A stretch of 58,205 nt of DNA from an uncultured Methanobrevibacter sp. (GCF_902774605.1 NZ_CACYJE010000012.1:1-58205); one strand, 5' to 3'; positions 9,742 to 19,267 are shown, counted from the stretch's first letter. The notes: a model not told the origin generated them from the sequence alone. Numbers and translations are program-made.

Positions 9742-10824
9742 TTAATAATCATCCATCATTTGGCTAAACTCGTCAAAAGTATTTCTGGTGTCGTTTGGAC
9801 CAGGTCCCGCTTCAGGGTGGTACTGTATGCAGCGCATTGGCAATTCTTTATGTGAAATACCTTCAGGAGTGCCGTCATTCAAGTTAACGTGAGTCAATAC
9901 TAAATCAGTTTCCTTCAAGGATTCCTTGTCTATTGTGAATCCATGGTTTTGTGATGTGATATAGACTTTACCAGTGTTTAAATCCTTAACCGGCTGGTTT
10001 TCACCACGGTGACCGAATTTCATTTTATATGATTTTGCTCCGAATGATTTTGCAATCAACTGTTGACCCATGCAGATTCCGAAAATCGGCAGTCTGTTGG
10101 CTAATTTTTTCATGGTTTCGATTATCTCGGTCACCCTGTCAGGGTTTCCAGGTCCGGAAGTAATCATCAAACCGTTTGGAGAGTAATCCAAAACAGTTTT
10201 GTAATCAGTGTCATAAGGGAAAAGCACTACTCCAATGTCCCTTTCTAAAAATGAGTTGATAATGTTCTTTTTGACTCCACAGTCAATCAATGCTACTTTT
10301 TTATCGGCATCCTCATTGAATTGCTTAATCTCTTTTGTTGAAACCAATGGCACAACATCAATGTCTTCGATGCTTGGCTGTGATTTTGCCATTTCAACAA
10401 GCTTATCGTCAGCAATGTCCTCGGTTGTTATTGCTGCTTTAAGTGAGCCTCTTTCACGTATCTTCAAGGTCAAATCACGTGTGTCGATTCCGCTTATTCC
10501 CGGAGTCTTGAATTCTTTCAGGAAATCATCCAATGTTTTTTGAGGTCCGAAATTGGATACTTCACGACAGACCTCACGACAAACAAATCCTTCAACCTGA
10601 ATTTTATCAGATTGGTACCATTTTTCACTTACGCCATGATTACCTTCCAATGGGTAAGTGGACATCAATATTTCTCCTTTAAAAGACGGATCAGTTAATG
10701 ATTCAGTATAACCACCCATACCTGTGGAAAAAACGAGTTCTCCTAATTTAGTGGTTTCATAACCGAATGCTTCACCTTTTAAAACAGTTCCATCTTCCAA
10801 AGCTAATTTAGCTATTTTTACCAT
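9742..10824 (-). CDS. carA: Carbamoyl-phosphate synthase small subunit (glutaminase)
   Basis: Hydrolyses glutamine and channels ammonia to CarB. Residues 1-~150 form the CPSase small-subunit domain ([20 protein letters not shown]). The C-terminal class I glutamine amidotransferase domain has the nucleophile elbow GICMGQQL with its Cys, and the His/Glu of [10 protein letters not shown]. The 360-residue length is normal. First gene of the carAB operon; its promoter must lie in the AT-rich gap of about 200 bases it shares with the divergent SNF2 gene. A GGTGAT sits just before the ATG. Confidence 0.97.
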   Translation of the reverse strand: MVKIAKLALEDGTVLKGEAFGYETTKLGELVFSTGMGGYTESLTDPSFKGEILMSTYPLEGNHGVSEKWYQSDKIQVEGFVCREVCREVSNFGPQKTLDDFLKEFKTPGISGIDTRDLTLKIRERGSLKAAITTEDIADDKLVEMAKSQPSIEDIDVVPLVSTKEIKQFNEDADKKVALIDCGVKKNIINSFLERDIGVVLFPYDTDYKTVLDYSPNGLMITSGPGNPDRVTEIIETMKKLANRLPIFGICMGQQLIAKSFGAKSYKMKFGHRGENQPVKDLNTGKVYITSQNHGFTIDKESLKETDLVLTHVNLNDGTPEGISHKELPMRCIQYHPEAGPGPNDTRNTFDEFSQMMDDY

Positions 10825-11036
10825 TAAATCACCATTTTAAGAAAATATAATTCTCTATCTTTTATATATTTCATTTTACTATATTATAAACTTTCTTTTT
10901 TAGCGTTTTAATTCAAAATTTAAAGAAAAATATTGGGGATTATTGAATAAAATTTAGCAAATATCATACTTGAAAAAAATTTTAATAATCATGAAAACAT
11001 TATAATTAACTAATCGAATATGAAGAGAGCAAAGTT

Positions 11037-12554
11037 ATGGGAAATACTGGAAGACTGGCTAGAAAACAATTAAAAAATCCTTCAGATTACAAGAGGTTTC
11101 AGAAATTAATCAAGGAAACCAAAATCTATGATTCCCCCGAATCGTTGACCGGGGAGTTGAGACCATACCAGAAGATAGGCTATTCGTGGCTGATTCAGAA
11201 TATCCGATACAAGTTCGGAAGCATACTGGCCGACGACATGGGGCTTGGTAAGACAATACAGGTATTGTCCGCAATTCTTTTTTACAAGGAACATGATATG
11301 CTTGAAGACAAAACCGCACTGATAATCGTTCCACCTACATTAATATCCAATTGGGAAAACGAGATCAACAAGTTCACACCAGACTTAACATATTACATTT
11401 ACCATGGCTCCAACAGGACATTCCCATTAGAGACTTATGACATAATATTGACTTCATATGGTGTAATCCGCCTTGATTTGGACATGTTCATGGACCAGAC
11501 CTGGTTTTTATGCGTTATCGATGAGGCCCAAAACATTAAGAATCCGAATACCGAGCAGACAAAAGCAATCAAGGAAGTTCCCGCCAGAACCAAAATCGCC
11601 TTGACGGGTACTCCGATAGAGAACAGACTAATGGATTACTGGTCCATATTTGATTTCGTGAATAAGGGTTACCTATCCACTAAAGATGACTTTAAGAGGA
11701 ACTATGTCATGCCTATTGAAAAACTTGATGATGAGGAGGCCTTGGAAAACCTCCGAACAATAGCTAAGCCATTCGTCATGAGGCGTTTGAAGAGTGATGA
11801 GGACATCAAAAAGGAATTGCCTGACAAATTGGTCAATGACGTTTACTGCACATTGTCAAAAAAACAAATCAAGTTATACAATGCCATTCTGGATGAGATA
11901 TTCTTCGACATTGAAAACTCAAAGGGGATTCAAAGGAAGGGAATCATCCTGAAAATCCTGACCGCACTTAAGCAGACCTGCAATCACCCGGCACAATTCC
12001 TGGACATCAAAAAGCCCAAGATTTCCGAATCCGGCAAAATGGAGCTCCTGGTCAATATATTGGAGAACATACTGGATAACGATGAGAAGGTCATAATATT
12101 CACCCAATACGTTGAAATGGGCAAGCTGATTCAGGAGCTAATATCCAAGAAGTTCAAGCAGGAAGTGCTGTTCCTGCACGGTTCCCAGACCCTTAAGGAA
12201 AAAACCGAAATCATAGACACCTTCCAAGAGGATGATGATTATAAAATATTCGTTGCCACCCTAAAGACTGGAGGCACAGGTTTGAACCTGACTGCTGCAA
12301 GCAATGTCATTCATTATGACTTATGGTGGAATCCCGCCGTTGAAAACCAGGCAACCGACAGGGTTCATCGTATCGGCCAAAGCAAGGACGTGATGGTTTA
12401 CAGGTTCATCACCAAGGGGACTCTTGAGGAGACTATCGATGCGATAAGCAAGCATAAGACTGATCTTGCAAGCAAGTCCATCAGCAATGACGAGACATTC
12501 ATCACTGAAATGAGTGATGAGGAACTTAAGGAAGTTCTTTCATTAAGATTATGA
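11037..12554 (+). CDS. SNF2-family DEAD/DEAH helicase, N-terminus possibly frameshifted
   Basis: A 505-residue Swi2/Snf2 ATPase with all core motifs: LADDMGLGKTIQ (Walker A), VIDEAQNIKN (DEAQ Walker B), LTGTPIEN, VLFLHGSQ, KTGGTGLNLT and DRVHRIGQ. It has no N-terminal accessory domain, whereas bacterial and archaeal relatives are often much longer. The annotated first 11 residues (GNTGRLARKQ) look unnatural. An ATG at 11020 opens a different frame reading MKRAKLWEILEDWLENN and stopping at 11071; adding one base there joins it smoothly to LKNPSDYKRFQ of this frame. The true start may therefore be 11020 with a one-base deletion, real or a sequencing error. Its 3' end overlaps nadC by 6 bases, tail to tail. 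Confidence 0.85.
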   Translation: MGNTGRLARKQLKNPSDYKRFQKLIKETKIYDSPESLTGELRPYQKIGYSWLIQNIRYKFGSILADDMGLGKTIQVLSAILFYKEHDMLEDKTALIIVPPTLISNWENEINKFTPDLTYYIYHGSNRTFPLETYDIILTSYGVIRLDLDMFMDQTWFLCVIDEAQNIKNPNTEQTKAIKEVPARTKIALTGTPIENRLMDYWSIFDFVNKGYLSTKDDFKRNYVMPIEKLDDEEALENLRTIAKPFVMRRLKSDEDIKKELPDKLVNDVYCTLSKKQIKLYNAILDEIFFDIENSKGIQRKGIILKILTALKQTCNHPAQFLDIKKPKISESGKMELLVNILENILDNDEKVIIFTQYVEMGKLIQELISKKFKQEVLFLHGSQTLKEKTEIIDTFQEDDDYKIFVATLKTGGTGLNLTAASNVIHYDLWWNPAVENQATDRVHRIGQSKDVMVYRFITKGTLEETIDAISKHKTDLASKSISNDETFITEMSDEELKEVLSLRL

Positions 12555-13385
12555 TTCCTTGATTTTTAAGCTGAAGTTCAGGCTTCTAGATGAGTGTGTC
12601 AATGCGCCTATTGATATGATATCCACGCCTAGGCCCGCATAATCTGAGATATTGTCCTCAGTTATTCCGCCGGACACTTCTATTAGTGAGTTTTGGCGAA
12701 TGTTGAGCTCGTTTAACTTATCAAGAACTTCCTTGACCTGGGAAGCGTTCATGTTATCGAGCATTACAATGTCCGCACCGTTTTGAACACAGTCAACTGC
12801 ATCATCAAGTGTTTCCACTTCTATTTCTATCTTTTTGGAAAAGCTGGTGTTTTTCTTTGCCTTCAGAAGTGTTTCCAATGGTGTTCCGCAAGCCGCTATA
12901 TGGTTATCTTTTATCAAGACCATATCATCCAAACTGAAACGGTGAGTGTCTGCACCGCCCACCTTCAAGGCATACTTGTCAAATTTGCCGATGGCCGGTG
13001 AGGTTTTGCGTGTCCCGGCAACCCTTACGCTGGAATTGTCAACAAGGTTAACATAATGGTTGGCCGCCGTAGCCACTCCGCTCATCCTCATGATGAGGTT
13101 CAAGGCTGTGCGCTCAAGCAGCAGGATTGTTCTTGCATCCCCTTCGATTGCCAATAATAAATCGCCTTTTGATATTTTGCTTGCTTCAGTTAGCCAGAAT
13201 TTAACCTTGACGCCATATTCCTCGAAGAGATCACGGATAATGTTGATTCCTGCAAGGATTCCTTCATCTTTTGAAATAATATATGCATTAACGATTTTGC
13301 CCTCTTCAACAACGGCATTGGATGTCACATCCCCAAATCCTTCATCTTCATCAAGCATATATTTAATAATCTTATCCAAAATCAT
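12549..13385 (-). CDS. nadC: Nicotinate-nucleotide pyrophosphorylase (quinolinate phosphoribosyltransferase)
   Basis: Converts quinolinate and PRPP to nicotinate mononucleotide in de novo NAD synthesis. Conserved segments: DEDEGFGDVTS near the start, the PRPP-binding and active-site region RVAGTRKTSPAIGKFDKYAL, the GGADTHRFSLDDMVLIKDNH stretch, and the C-terminal SGGI and GVDIISIGALTHS strands. Length about 278 residues is normal. Start is uncertain: ATG 13385 directly follows GGGGTG, while TTG 13379 has a better-spaced GGTGAT and would begin LDKIIKYML as homologs do. The next step back in the pathway, nadA, is 2.5 kb away on the other strand. Confidence 0.93.
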   Translation of the reverse strand: MILDKIIKYMLDEDEGFGDVTSNAVVEEGKIVNAYIISKDEGILAGINIIRDLFEEYGVKVKFWLTEASKISKGDLLLAIEGDARTILLLERTALNLIMRMSGVATAANHYVNLVDNSSVRVAGTRKTSPAIGKFDKYALKVGGADTHRFSLDDMVLIKDNHIAACGTPLETLLKAKKNTSFSKKIEIEVETLDDAVDCVQNGADIVMLDNMNASQVKEVLDKLNELNIRQNSLIEVSGGITEDNISDYAGLGVDIISIGALTHSSRSLNFSLKIKES

Positions 13386-13455
13386 CACCCCAATAAACAT
13401 TTAATATGAATTATTAATATATATTATATCTAATAACTATTAAAGTGATTACATT

Positions 13456-14355
13456 ATGGAAATAATATTTTTAGGAACTTCATCAGCAGTTCATTCAAAG
13501 GAAAGGAACCATCCGTCAATTGCCCTGAAGGCATTCGGAGACGTGATGCTGTTTGATTGCGGTGAAGGAACCCAAAGACAAATACTTTTTACAAAAGTAA
13601 GTCCGATGAAAATATCAAAAATCTTCATCACTCATTTTCATGGAGATCATATCCTGGGCCTTCCGGGACTATTGCAGTCAATGGGGCTTCAAGGAAGAGA
13701 ATCAAAACTAACCATTTATGGACCTAAAGGTTTGAATGCATTGAAGGATGCTATTTACGGTTTAGGTTATTGTGTAATCGAATTTCCTATTGATTTTATT
13801 GAAATCGAATCGGGAATTATAGAGGAAACCGACGAGTACATAATCTCATCACAATGGGTTAAGCATAATGTGCCCTGCCTTGCATATTCCATTGAAGAGA
13901 AAAAGAAACCACGTTTCCTGCGTGACAAGGCTCTTGAGTTAGGAGTTCCCGAAGGACCTGCATTTGGAAGATTGCACAATGGCGAAGAAATTGAAGTTGA
14001 CGGCAGAATCATTAAACCGGAACAGGTGCTTGGAGAACCTAGAAAAGGTAAAAAGATAACTTATTCCGGCGACACCAGACCCTGTGAAGAAATGATTCAA
14101 TTTGCAAAGGACAGCACCATACTAATTCACGAGTCAACATTTCTAAAGCAGGACAGTTTGAATGCCGAGGAGCATGCCCATTCAACTTCCATCGATGCGG
14201 CCTATGTTGCAAGAGAGTCAAACAGCAAAGAGTTGATATTGACTCATATCAGCACAAGGTATAGTGAAGATTATGCGGATATGATGCTTAATGAAGCGAA
14301 AGAAGTATTTGAAAATACGCTGATAGCTAAAGATTTAATGGAACGAAAACTATGA
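13456..14355 (+). CDS. rnz: Ribonuclease Z (tRNase Z)
   Basis: Endonuclease that removes the 3' trailer from precursor tRNAs. The 299-residue protein has the metallo-beta-lactamase motif THFHGDHILGLPG, the later zinc ligands in YSGDTRPCEEM and ILTHISTRY, and the HAHST/S segment typical of the short-form tRNase Z. All metal ligands are in place. It is divergent from nadC with a 70-base gap that must hold both promoters, and its stop overlaps the MscS start by 4 bases (ATGA), so rnz, mscS and nadA form one forward transcription unit. Confidence 0.96.
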   Translation: MEIIFLGTSSAVHSKERNHPSIALKAFGDVMLFDCGEGTQRQILFTKVSPMKISKIFITHFHGDHILGLPGLLQSMGLQGRESKLTIYGPKGLNALKDAIYGLGYCVIEFPIDFIEIESGIIEETDEYIISSQWVKHNVPCLAYSIEEKKKPRFLRDKALELGVPEGPAFGRLHNGEEIEVDGRIIKPEQVLGEPRKGKKITYSGDTRPCEEMIQFAKDSTILIHESTFLKQDSLNAEEHAHSTSIDAAYVARESNSKELILTHISTRYSEDYADMMLNEAKEVFENTLIAKDLMERKL

Positions 14356-15104
14356 ATATCCAAATACTAGAGAATCCCTTTATAAAAGCATTAATGTATG
14401 TTCTAATCGTCGTGGCAATAACAGTCATTGCAACCAAGATAGTTACCCTTATAACGCATAGGATGGAGAAAAGGTATAATGACATGACTGCAACCTATCT
14501 TATAAGAGACATAATAATTTCTATTATTTACTTCATTGCAGTAATGGCTATCATGCAACTTTTCGGAATAAATCTTGCAGGAACCCTGTTGAGTTTAGGT
14601 ATTGTAGGTATTGCAGTGAGTTTTGCTGCAAAAGACATTATTTCAAACCTATTTTCCGGAATAATGTTGATTTTAGGCAGAAGCGTTAAAGTGGGGGACA
14701 CACTTAAAATCAATGAGGAGAAGGGTTATGTCGAAAAGGTTTCCCTCAGGTCCACCACAATAGTCGACGATTATGGAGTCAGGAACCATGTTCCGAATTC
14801 CGTATTGACCAACAATGAATATCTTGAATTCACTGAATATGAAGTGAATAGGGTGGACATCATGGTGGGATTGCCATTGAATGTTGATGTCGTGGACTTC
14901 CGCAAGCACATACTCGCGAAAATAAATAGTTATCCTGAAATTTCAGACAAGCCAAATCCTGAGATTTATGGAAGAGAAATCAGCTTTAAACAAAGTAAGT
15001 TTAAAGTATCCTTTTGGGTAAATAATTTTAATGATAAGGACAAATATAAAATAATAATTACAAATGACATAAGAAAATATATACAAGGTGAAACAGATGA
15101 GTAG
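14352..15104 (+). CDS. MscS-family mechanosensitive channel
   Basis: Small-conductance mechanosensitive channel protecting against osmotic shock, 250 residues. Three N-terminal membrane helices are followed by the MscS pore/beta signature: SLGIVGIAVSFAAKDIISN, FSGIMLILGRSVKVGDTLKI and the TTIVDDYGVRNHVPNSVLTN stretch. The length is that of the minimal MscS core plus a short cytoplasmic C-terminal domain. It overlaps rnz (4 bases) and nadA (8 bases), so translation of the three genes is probably coupled. Confidence 0.93.
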   Translation: MNIQILENPFIKALMYVLIVVAITVIATKIVTLITHRMEKRYNDMTATYLIRDIIISIIYFIAVMAIMQLFGINLAGTLLSLGIVGIAVSFAAKDIISNLFSGIMLILGRSVKVGDTLKINEEKGYVEKVSLRSTTIVDDYGVRNHVPNSVLTNNEYLEFTEYEVNRVDIMVGLPLNVDVVDFRKHILAKINSYPEISDKPNPEIYGREISFKQSKFKVSFWVNNFNDKDKYKIIITNDIRKYIQGETDE

Positions 15105-16014
15105 CCCCATTCAAGATGAGATTTTAAGATTGAAAGAAGAAAAAAATGCCATAATCCTTGCGCACAATTACCAGCCGAAAGAAGTTCAGGAAATCGCTGA
15201 TTTTCTTGGAGATTCACTTGAACTATGCATCAAAGCATCCGAGATTGATGATAAGGATCTGGTGATTTTCTGCGGCGTTGATTTCATGGCCGAAACCGCT
15301 TTCATACTAAATCCGGATAAAAAGATTGTCATTCCAACACTTGAAGCGGAATGTCCAATGGCGCACATGCTTCCGGAAGAGGAATTGTTAAAGGCAAAAG
15401 AGGAACATCCTGATGCAGGCGTGATTCTTTATGTGAACAGTATTGCAGAGGCCAAGCAGCATGCGGACACATTATGCACTTCAGCAAATGCGGTCAAGGT
15501 CACTGAAAGCCTGCCCCATGACAAGATTTTATTCGGACCGGACAAGAACCTGGGAACACACGTTGCTGAGAAAATCGATAAGGAAATCATCCCTGTTCCA
15601 AAGGACGGTCACTGCTATGTTCACAGGCTTTTCCATGTGGAGGATGTTGAACTCAAACGTGAACAGCACCCTAACGCTGAAATCATTTGTCATCCTGAAT
15701 GTAACATTGAAGTGCAGCAGGCATGTGATGTTGTCATGTCAACCGGCGGAATGTTAAGGCACATTGCTGAAAGCGACAAGGAAGAATTCGTTATCGGAAC
15801 TGAAATCGACATGATTACAAGAATCAACTCCGAGGTTCCGGGCAAGAAATTATACCCGTTGCTTGAAGGAGCAATCTGTGAGACAATGAAATTGCATACT
15901 CTTGAAAAAATCAGGGATTCACTTGTCAATGAAGCTCCAGAAGTTGTATTGCCTAAGGATGTTGCCGACAAGTCCAGAAAGGCAGTTCAGCATATGTTGG
16001 ACGTATCCAAATAG
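15097..16014 (+). CDS. nadA: Quinolinate synthase A
   Basis: [4Fe-4S] enzyme that condenses iminoaspartate with dihydroxyacetone phosphate to quinolinate. The 305-residue protein has the three domains and the three cluster cysteines: in VIFCGVDFMAETA, in ICHPECNIEVQ and in LEGAICETMKL. HNYQPKEVQ near the N-terminus and MSTGGMLRH are also typical. I chose ATG 15097 because AAGGTGA stands six bases before it. Neither nadB nor an aspartate dehydrogenase is in the window. It ends in a hairpin (16012-16031) shared with the convergent hydrolase gene. Confidence 0.96.
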   Translation: MSSPIQDEILRLKEEKNAIILAHNYQPKEVQEIADFLGDSLELCIKASEIDDKDLVIFCGVDFMAETAFILNPDKKIVIPTLEAECPMAHMLPEEELLKAKEEHPDAGVILYVNSIAEAKQHADTLCTSANAVKVTESLPHDKILFGPDKNLGTHVAEKIDKEIIPVPKDGHCYVHRLFHVEDVELKREQHPNAEIICHPECNIEVQQACDVVMSTGGMLRHIAESDKEEFVIGTEIDMITRINSEVPGKKLYPLLEGAICETMKLHTLEKIRDSLVNEAPEVVLPKDVADKSRKAVQHMLDVSK

Positions 16015-16031
16015 CTAGTTTTTTCTAGCTA
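16012..16031. terminator. Bidirectional hairpin between nadA and the convergent hydrolase gene
   Basis: TAGCTAG, a six-T loop, then CTAGCTA: a perfect 7-bp stem, followed on the forward strand by CTCTTTTTTATTTTTT. Both convergent stop codons (nadA at 16012, the hydrolase at 16029-16031) are inside the stem arms. Confidence 0.6.
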
Positions 16032-17030
16032 CTCTTTTTTATTTTTTAAATTATCCATAAACTCCCGAATGTCATCTTCTATTATGGAGCAGTCATCATA
16101 ATCGACATATTGGCTGTTGGATTTGAATATTATCACTTTTGAATTTTCAATCATGTCATTTAAAGGCAACACGTCAAATTCAGGAGTGTAATACATGTCA
16201 TTATCTGAACTTACAATTAATGCATGTGCCTTAATGTTTTTTAACTTGTCTTCCACATCATATTCCAATATGGCGTCGTTACGCAGTTTGAAATCATAAA
16301 CGTCGGTGAAAAGTCCCTCATCAACAAAGTCATCCATCAAAACATCAATCTCATCATTGGTCAGATTCTGGAAGATTTTTTTAGAAAAATAGTTGGAGTA
16401 CAACAGCCGGTTTATTGAAACCATCATTCTTGATAATGTGTCGCTGTACACTTCAGAGTAAAAGTCGTCTGAGGAATCGATTATGCTTTCCATACATTTT
16501 GAAACGACATAACGATAGCCGTTTGTCTTATATGCGCTGCCGGCAACCATTATGAAATCCATTTCATCTGGATATTCACATGCCCAAGTGTATGCCTCAT
16601 ATCCTCCGACGCCCTTGCTTATGATGCCGTAAACCTTTTCAATGCCAAATCTTTCTTTGATGAATTGTCTTTTGAAATTGACACGGTCTTTTATGGTCAA
16701 TTTTGGGAAATTATGTTTCATGCCGGTGGTTGAAGCCGAACATGATTCTGGAAATCCTAAAGAGGTAATGGATATGAAATAGTATTCATTTAAATCAAAA
16801 GGTTTGCCTTCAGCAGTCAATTGGTATAGGTTATCAACTGAGGAGTAATTACCATTAAAGGTATGGCAATAGATTAATGAATTGCAGATTATTCCGTTTT
16901 CATCATATTTGGGAGTTCCTTTTGCTGAATATTCCACTACAACATTTTCAAGAACCTCACCAGACTCGAATTCAAATTCATCCATAGTAAATTTACCATA
17001 TCCTTGAAATATTTCTTCCACCCCAGCCAT
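16029..17030 (-). CDS. Alpha/beta hydrolase (MetX-like) paralog lacking catalytic Ser and His
   Basis: A 333-residue paralog of the hydrolase at 17420-18361, alignable along its whole length at an offset of 15 residues. Both resemble the homoserine O-acetyltransferase (MetX) branch of alpha/beta hydrolases. In the intact paralog the nucleophile is Ser125 (GNSMGG), the acid Asp263 and the His His293. Here the elbow reads SKGVGG, placing Gly140 at the serine position, and Tyr308 replaces the histidine; Asp278 is kept. The frame is otherwise clean, so it looks like a maintained pseudoenzyme rather than a dying gene. Start ATG 17030 has AAGGTG 9 bases upstream. Third gene of a reverse-strand cluster. 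Confidence 0.82.
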   Translation of the reverse strand: MAGVEEIFQGYGKFTMDEFEFESGEVLENVVVEYSAKGTPKYDENGIICNSLIYCHTFNGNYSSVDNLYQLTAEGKPFDLNEYYFISITSLGFPESCSASTTGMKHNFPKLTIKDRVNFKRQFIKERFGIEKVYGIISKGVGGYEAYTWACEYPDEMDFIMVAGSAYKTNGYRYVVSKCMESIIDSSDDFYSEVYSDTLSRMMVSINRLLYSNYFSKKIFQNLTNDEIDVLMDDFVDEGLFTDVYDFKLRNDAILEYDVEDKLKNIKAHALIVSSDNDMYYTPEFDVLPLNDMIENSKVIIFKSNSQYVDYDDCSIIEDDIREFMDNLKNKKE

Positions 17031-17147
17031 ATTTATACACCTTCTTTACTTTGATTAAATATATTTTAATTTTAATATATAAAATTTCCTTAAACATGCT
17101 GAAAGTGAATAAAAATTACTTAAAATATTAACCGAACATTCAATCTT

Positions 17148-17423
17148 TTACATGTCCTCTAAAAAACTCGATAAAAAAACAGTCATCTCTATTTCTTCAC
17201 GAGATATGAAATCTTCCAATCGAAATTGTGCCACTTCACTTTGGAAGGGATATAATTCATCATCAAAAATGCTTTCAATAATTAAATTATTCTCCCTAAT
17301 GGATGTTTTCTCATTAAGATTGTCGTTTAGATATTTTAACTGTTCTTCTGTTAATCCGGAAACCTGATACTCGACAAAATTAACCTCACCCTGGCCGTAA
17401 TCTGTTATCTTAACAATCATCAT
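17148..17423 (-). CDS. Hypothetical protein, 91 aa
   Basis: Not recognised. An acidic, soluble 91-residue protein (start MMIVKITDYGQGEVNFVEYQ) with no membrane segment or signal peptide. Its ATG overlaps the TGA of the upstream hydrolase gene (17420-17422) in an ATGA arrangement, so translation is probably coupled. GAGAGGG precedes the start. It lies between the active hydrolase and its degenerate paralog on the same strand, which suggests a shared transcript but says nothing about function. Confidence 0.7.
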   Translation of the reverse strand: MMIVKITDYGQGEVNFVEYQVSGLTEEQLKYLNDNLNEKTSIRENNLIIESIFDDELYPFQSEVAQFRLEDFISREEIEMTVFLSSFLEDM

Positions 17424-18361
17424 AACCCTCTCATGAATTCATTCAAGTCCTGCCTTATTGTTTCAAGCTCATTGAAGCACAAGTGTCCCAGCTCGGAATC
17501 CATTATGACGATTCCTGCATCCTCAATCATTTCGCTCATTGGAATTCCATCAAGCTCTGGAGGAAAATGAGGGTCCTGCTTGCAGGAGATGATTAACACT
17601 TTTGATTTGACCTTATCCAAATCCGCCTCGACATCATAGTGCATGCATGACTCGTTGCAGTATTTCACATCATAAATGTCCAATTCAAGCATCTCATTGC
17701 CGAAGTTTTCAAGCTCCGCGTCCAATTCATCATTGGACATTGCTCTTAATGCCTCCTTTGAAAGTCCGAAATTGAACTCTGCAAGATTGGCTAGCCTCAA
17801 TGTTCTGATCAATGAATATGTCATCTCACCCTTATTGTAATCCGGATCGGAGGTTATTATCTCGTCAACGAACTTTGAGAGAATGTAATCATGACCTGCA
17901 ACCTTATAGCTGCTCACCCCAGGCATTATGAATTCGACATAATCCGGATAATGTATAGCTGAGGTCAGCGCAACAAATCCCCCCATGGAATTTCCTATAA
18001 TTCCCAAGACATGTTTTATGTTGAATTTTTCTTCAAGAAACTGCTTCTGGAAATTGACAACATCAAGAATTGTATATTTGGGGAATTTGTTCTTCAAATC
18101 CGTAGTTGATGGTGAACATGAAGATGGAGACCCTAAAGCAGTTAGGGATATGAAGAAGTACCTGTTTTCATCAAACACATCGCCTTCGCCAAGAAGCGGA
18201 GCGAGCTTTTTGATGCCGGAGTAATTTCCAAGTGAGCCATGACAGTATACAATTGCATTGCTGATATTACCATTTTCATCATAAACTGGTGTTCCGAAGG
18301 CCATATACTCAACAGTCACATCATTCAGGACTTCCCCGTTTTCAAATTCGAAAGAATCCAT
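17420..18361 (-). CDS. Alpha/beta hydrolase, MetX-like, catalytic triad intact
   Basis: A 313-residue alpha/beta hydrolase related to homoserine O-acetyltransferases: NAIVYCHGSLGNYSG (oxyanion region), the nucleophile elbow GIIGNSMGGF (Ser125), ISCKQDPHFPPE (Asp263) and DSELGHL (His293). It lacks homoserine-binding features I could confirm, so I do not call it metX. Start is uncertain: upstream of ATG 18361 the same frame codes DDEYFESKNEYYT, matching the N-terminus of the paralog (EIFQGYGKFT), but has no ATG before a stop. A non-ATG start or a small frameshift is possible. First gene of the reverse-strand cluster. Confidence 0.85.
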   Translation of the reverse strand: MDSFEFENGEVLNDVTVEYMAFGTPVYDENGNISNAIVYCHGSLGNYSGIKKLAPLLGEGDVFDENRYFFISLTALGSPSSCSPSTTDLKNKFPKYTILDVVNFQKQFLEEKFNIKHVLGIIGNSMGGFVALTSAIHYPDYVEFIMPGVSSYKVAGHDYILSKFVDEIITSDPDYNKGEMTYSLIRTLRLANLAEFNFGLSKEALRAMSNDELDAELENFGNEMLELDIYDVKYCNESCMHYDVEADLDKVKSKVLIISCKQDPHFPPELDGIPMSEMIEDAGIVIMDSELGHLCFNELETIRQDLNEFMRGL

Positions 18362-18484
18362 TGTATAGTATTCGTTTTTGCTTTCAAAATATTCATCATC
18401 GTAAATTTAAATTCCCCCATGAACCATATAATATCTTCTTTAATGAACAAAATATTTAAATTAAACTAAACAATGTAAATTGTG

Positions 18485-19267
18485 ATGAAATATAAAATAT
18501 TAGAAAAACCCACTTGCGAAAATGCATATGAATTGATTCAGGACGCCTTAAGGAAAAGAGCGACAATAATCATTTATGCATGCTGTAGAGTCGAGTATGA
18601 AGGTCGTGCATTAAGTGAATTGGATTGGGGAGAACGCATAATCATGATTAAGCCCGATGGCGCTTTTTTAATCCACCAGGACAAGAAAGTTGAGCCAGTA
18701 AATTGGCAGCCTCCAAAATCCAAGACAAAATCATACCTCAGGGACGACCATCTCTTTTTAGAAAGTCGCAGAAGAACCCCTAAGGAGTTATTAACCGCTG
18801 AAATCAATAAGATCCAATTTATAAGCTATGCCAATATCGAGGACTATGAGGAACTTGAGCAGGCAGGATACGAGAAGGACATGGGCGACATGATAATGGA
18901 AAAGCCTCACATGATTGAGGAGGGTTTCACACCGACTGCCCGTGAATACAGCGTCGAGCATGGATTCATTGACATTCTCGGCAAGGACAGCGACAACAAT
19001 TTGATGATTCTTGAGCTGAAGGCCCGTAAGGCCGGAGTGAGTGCGGTCAAGCAATTAAGAAGATACATTCAGGACATGGAAAATACTGACAATGACTATT
19101 TAAGAGAGGTTGAGGCTGAAAAGAAAAAGATTCGTGGCCTGCTTGTGGCGCCTTCAATAATGGATGATGCTCTTGAGTTGATTGAAGAGGAAGGCATTGA
19201 ATTCGTATCAGTTGAACCTCCTCGTGAGTTAAAAAGAGATAAAAAAGTGACATTAGACTTTTTCTAG
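18485..19267 (+). CDS. nucS: Endonuclease NucS (EndoMS), mismatch-specific nuclease
   Basis: RecB-like endonuclease that cleaves mismatch or branched DNA with PCNA and serves mismatch repair in archaea lacking MutS/MutL. The N-terminal DNA-binding domain includes IIIYACCRVEYEGRA. The C-terminal nuclease domain has VEHGFIDILGKD and LMILELKARKAGVSAVKQL, giving the catalytic Asp, Glu and Lys, all present. 260 residues is the normal length. ATG 18485 is used; a GTG at 18482 directly before it is equally possible. Its 3' end overlaps the convergent gene at 19264 by 4 bases within a hairpin. Confidence 0.93.
   Translation: MKYKILEKPTCENAYELIQDALRKRATIIIYACCRVEYEGRALSELDWGERIIMIKPDGAFLIHQDKKVEPVNWQPPKSKTKSYLRDDHLFLESRRRTPKELLTAEINKIQFISYANIEDYEELEQAGYEKDMGDMIMEKPHMIEEGFTPTAREYSVEHGFIDILGKDSDNNLMILELKARKAGVSAVKQLRRYIQDMENTDNDYLREVEAEKKKIRGLLVAPSIMDDALELIEEEGIEFVSVEPPRELKRDKKVTLDFF

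Noticed and set aside
12549-16014. nadC and nadA as one NAD operon
   Set aside because: They lie on opposite strands with rnz and mscS between, so they cannot share a transcript.
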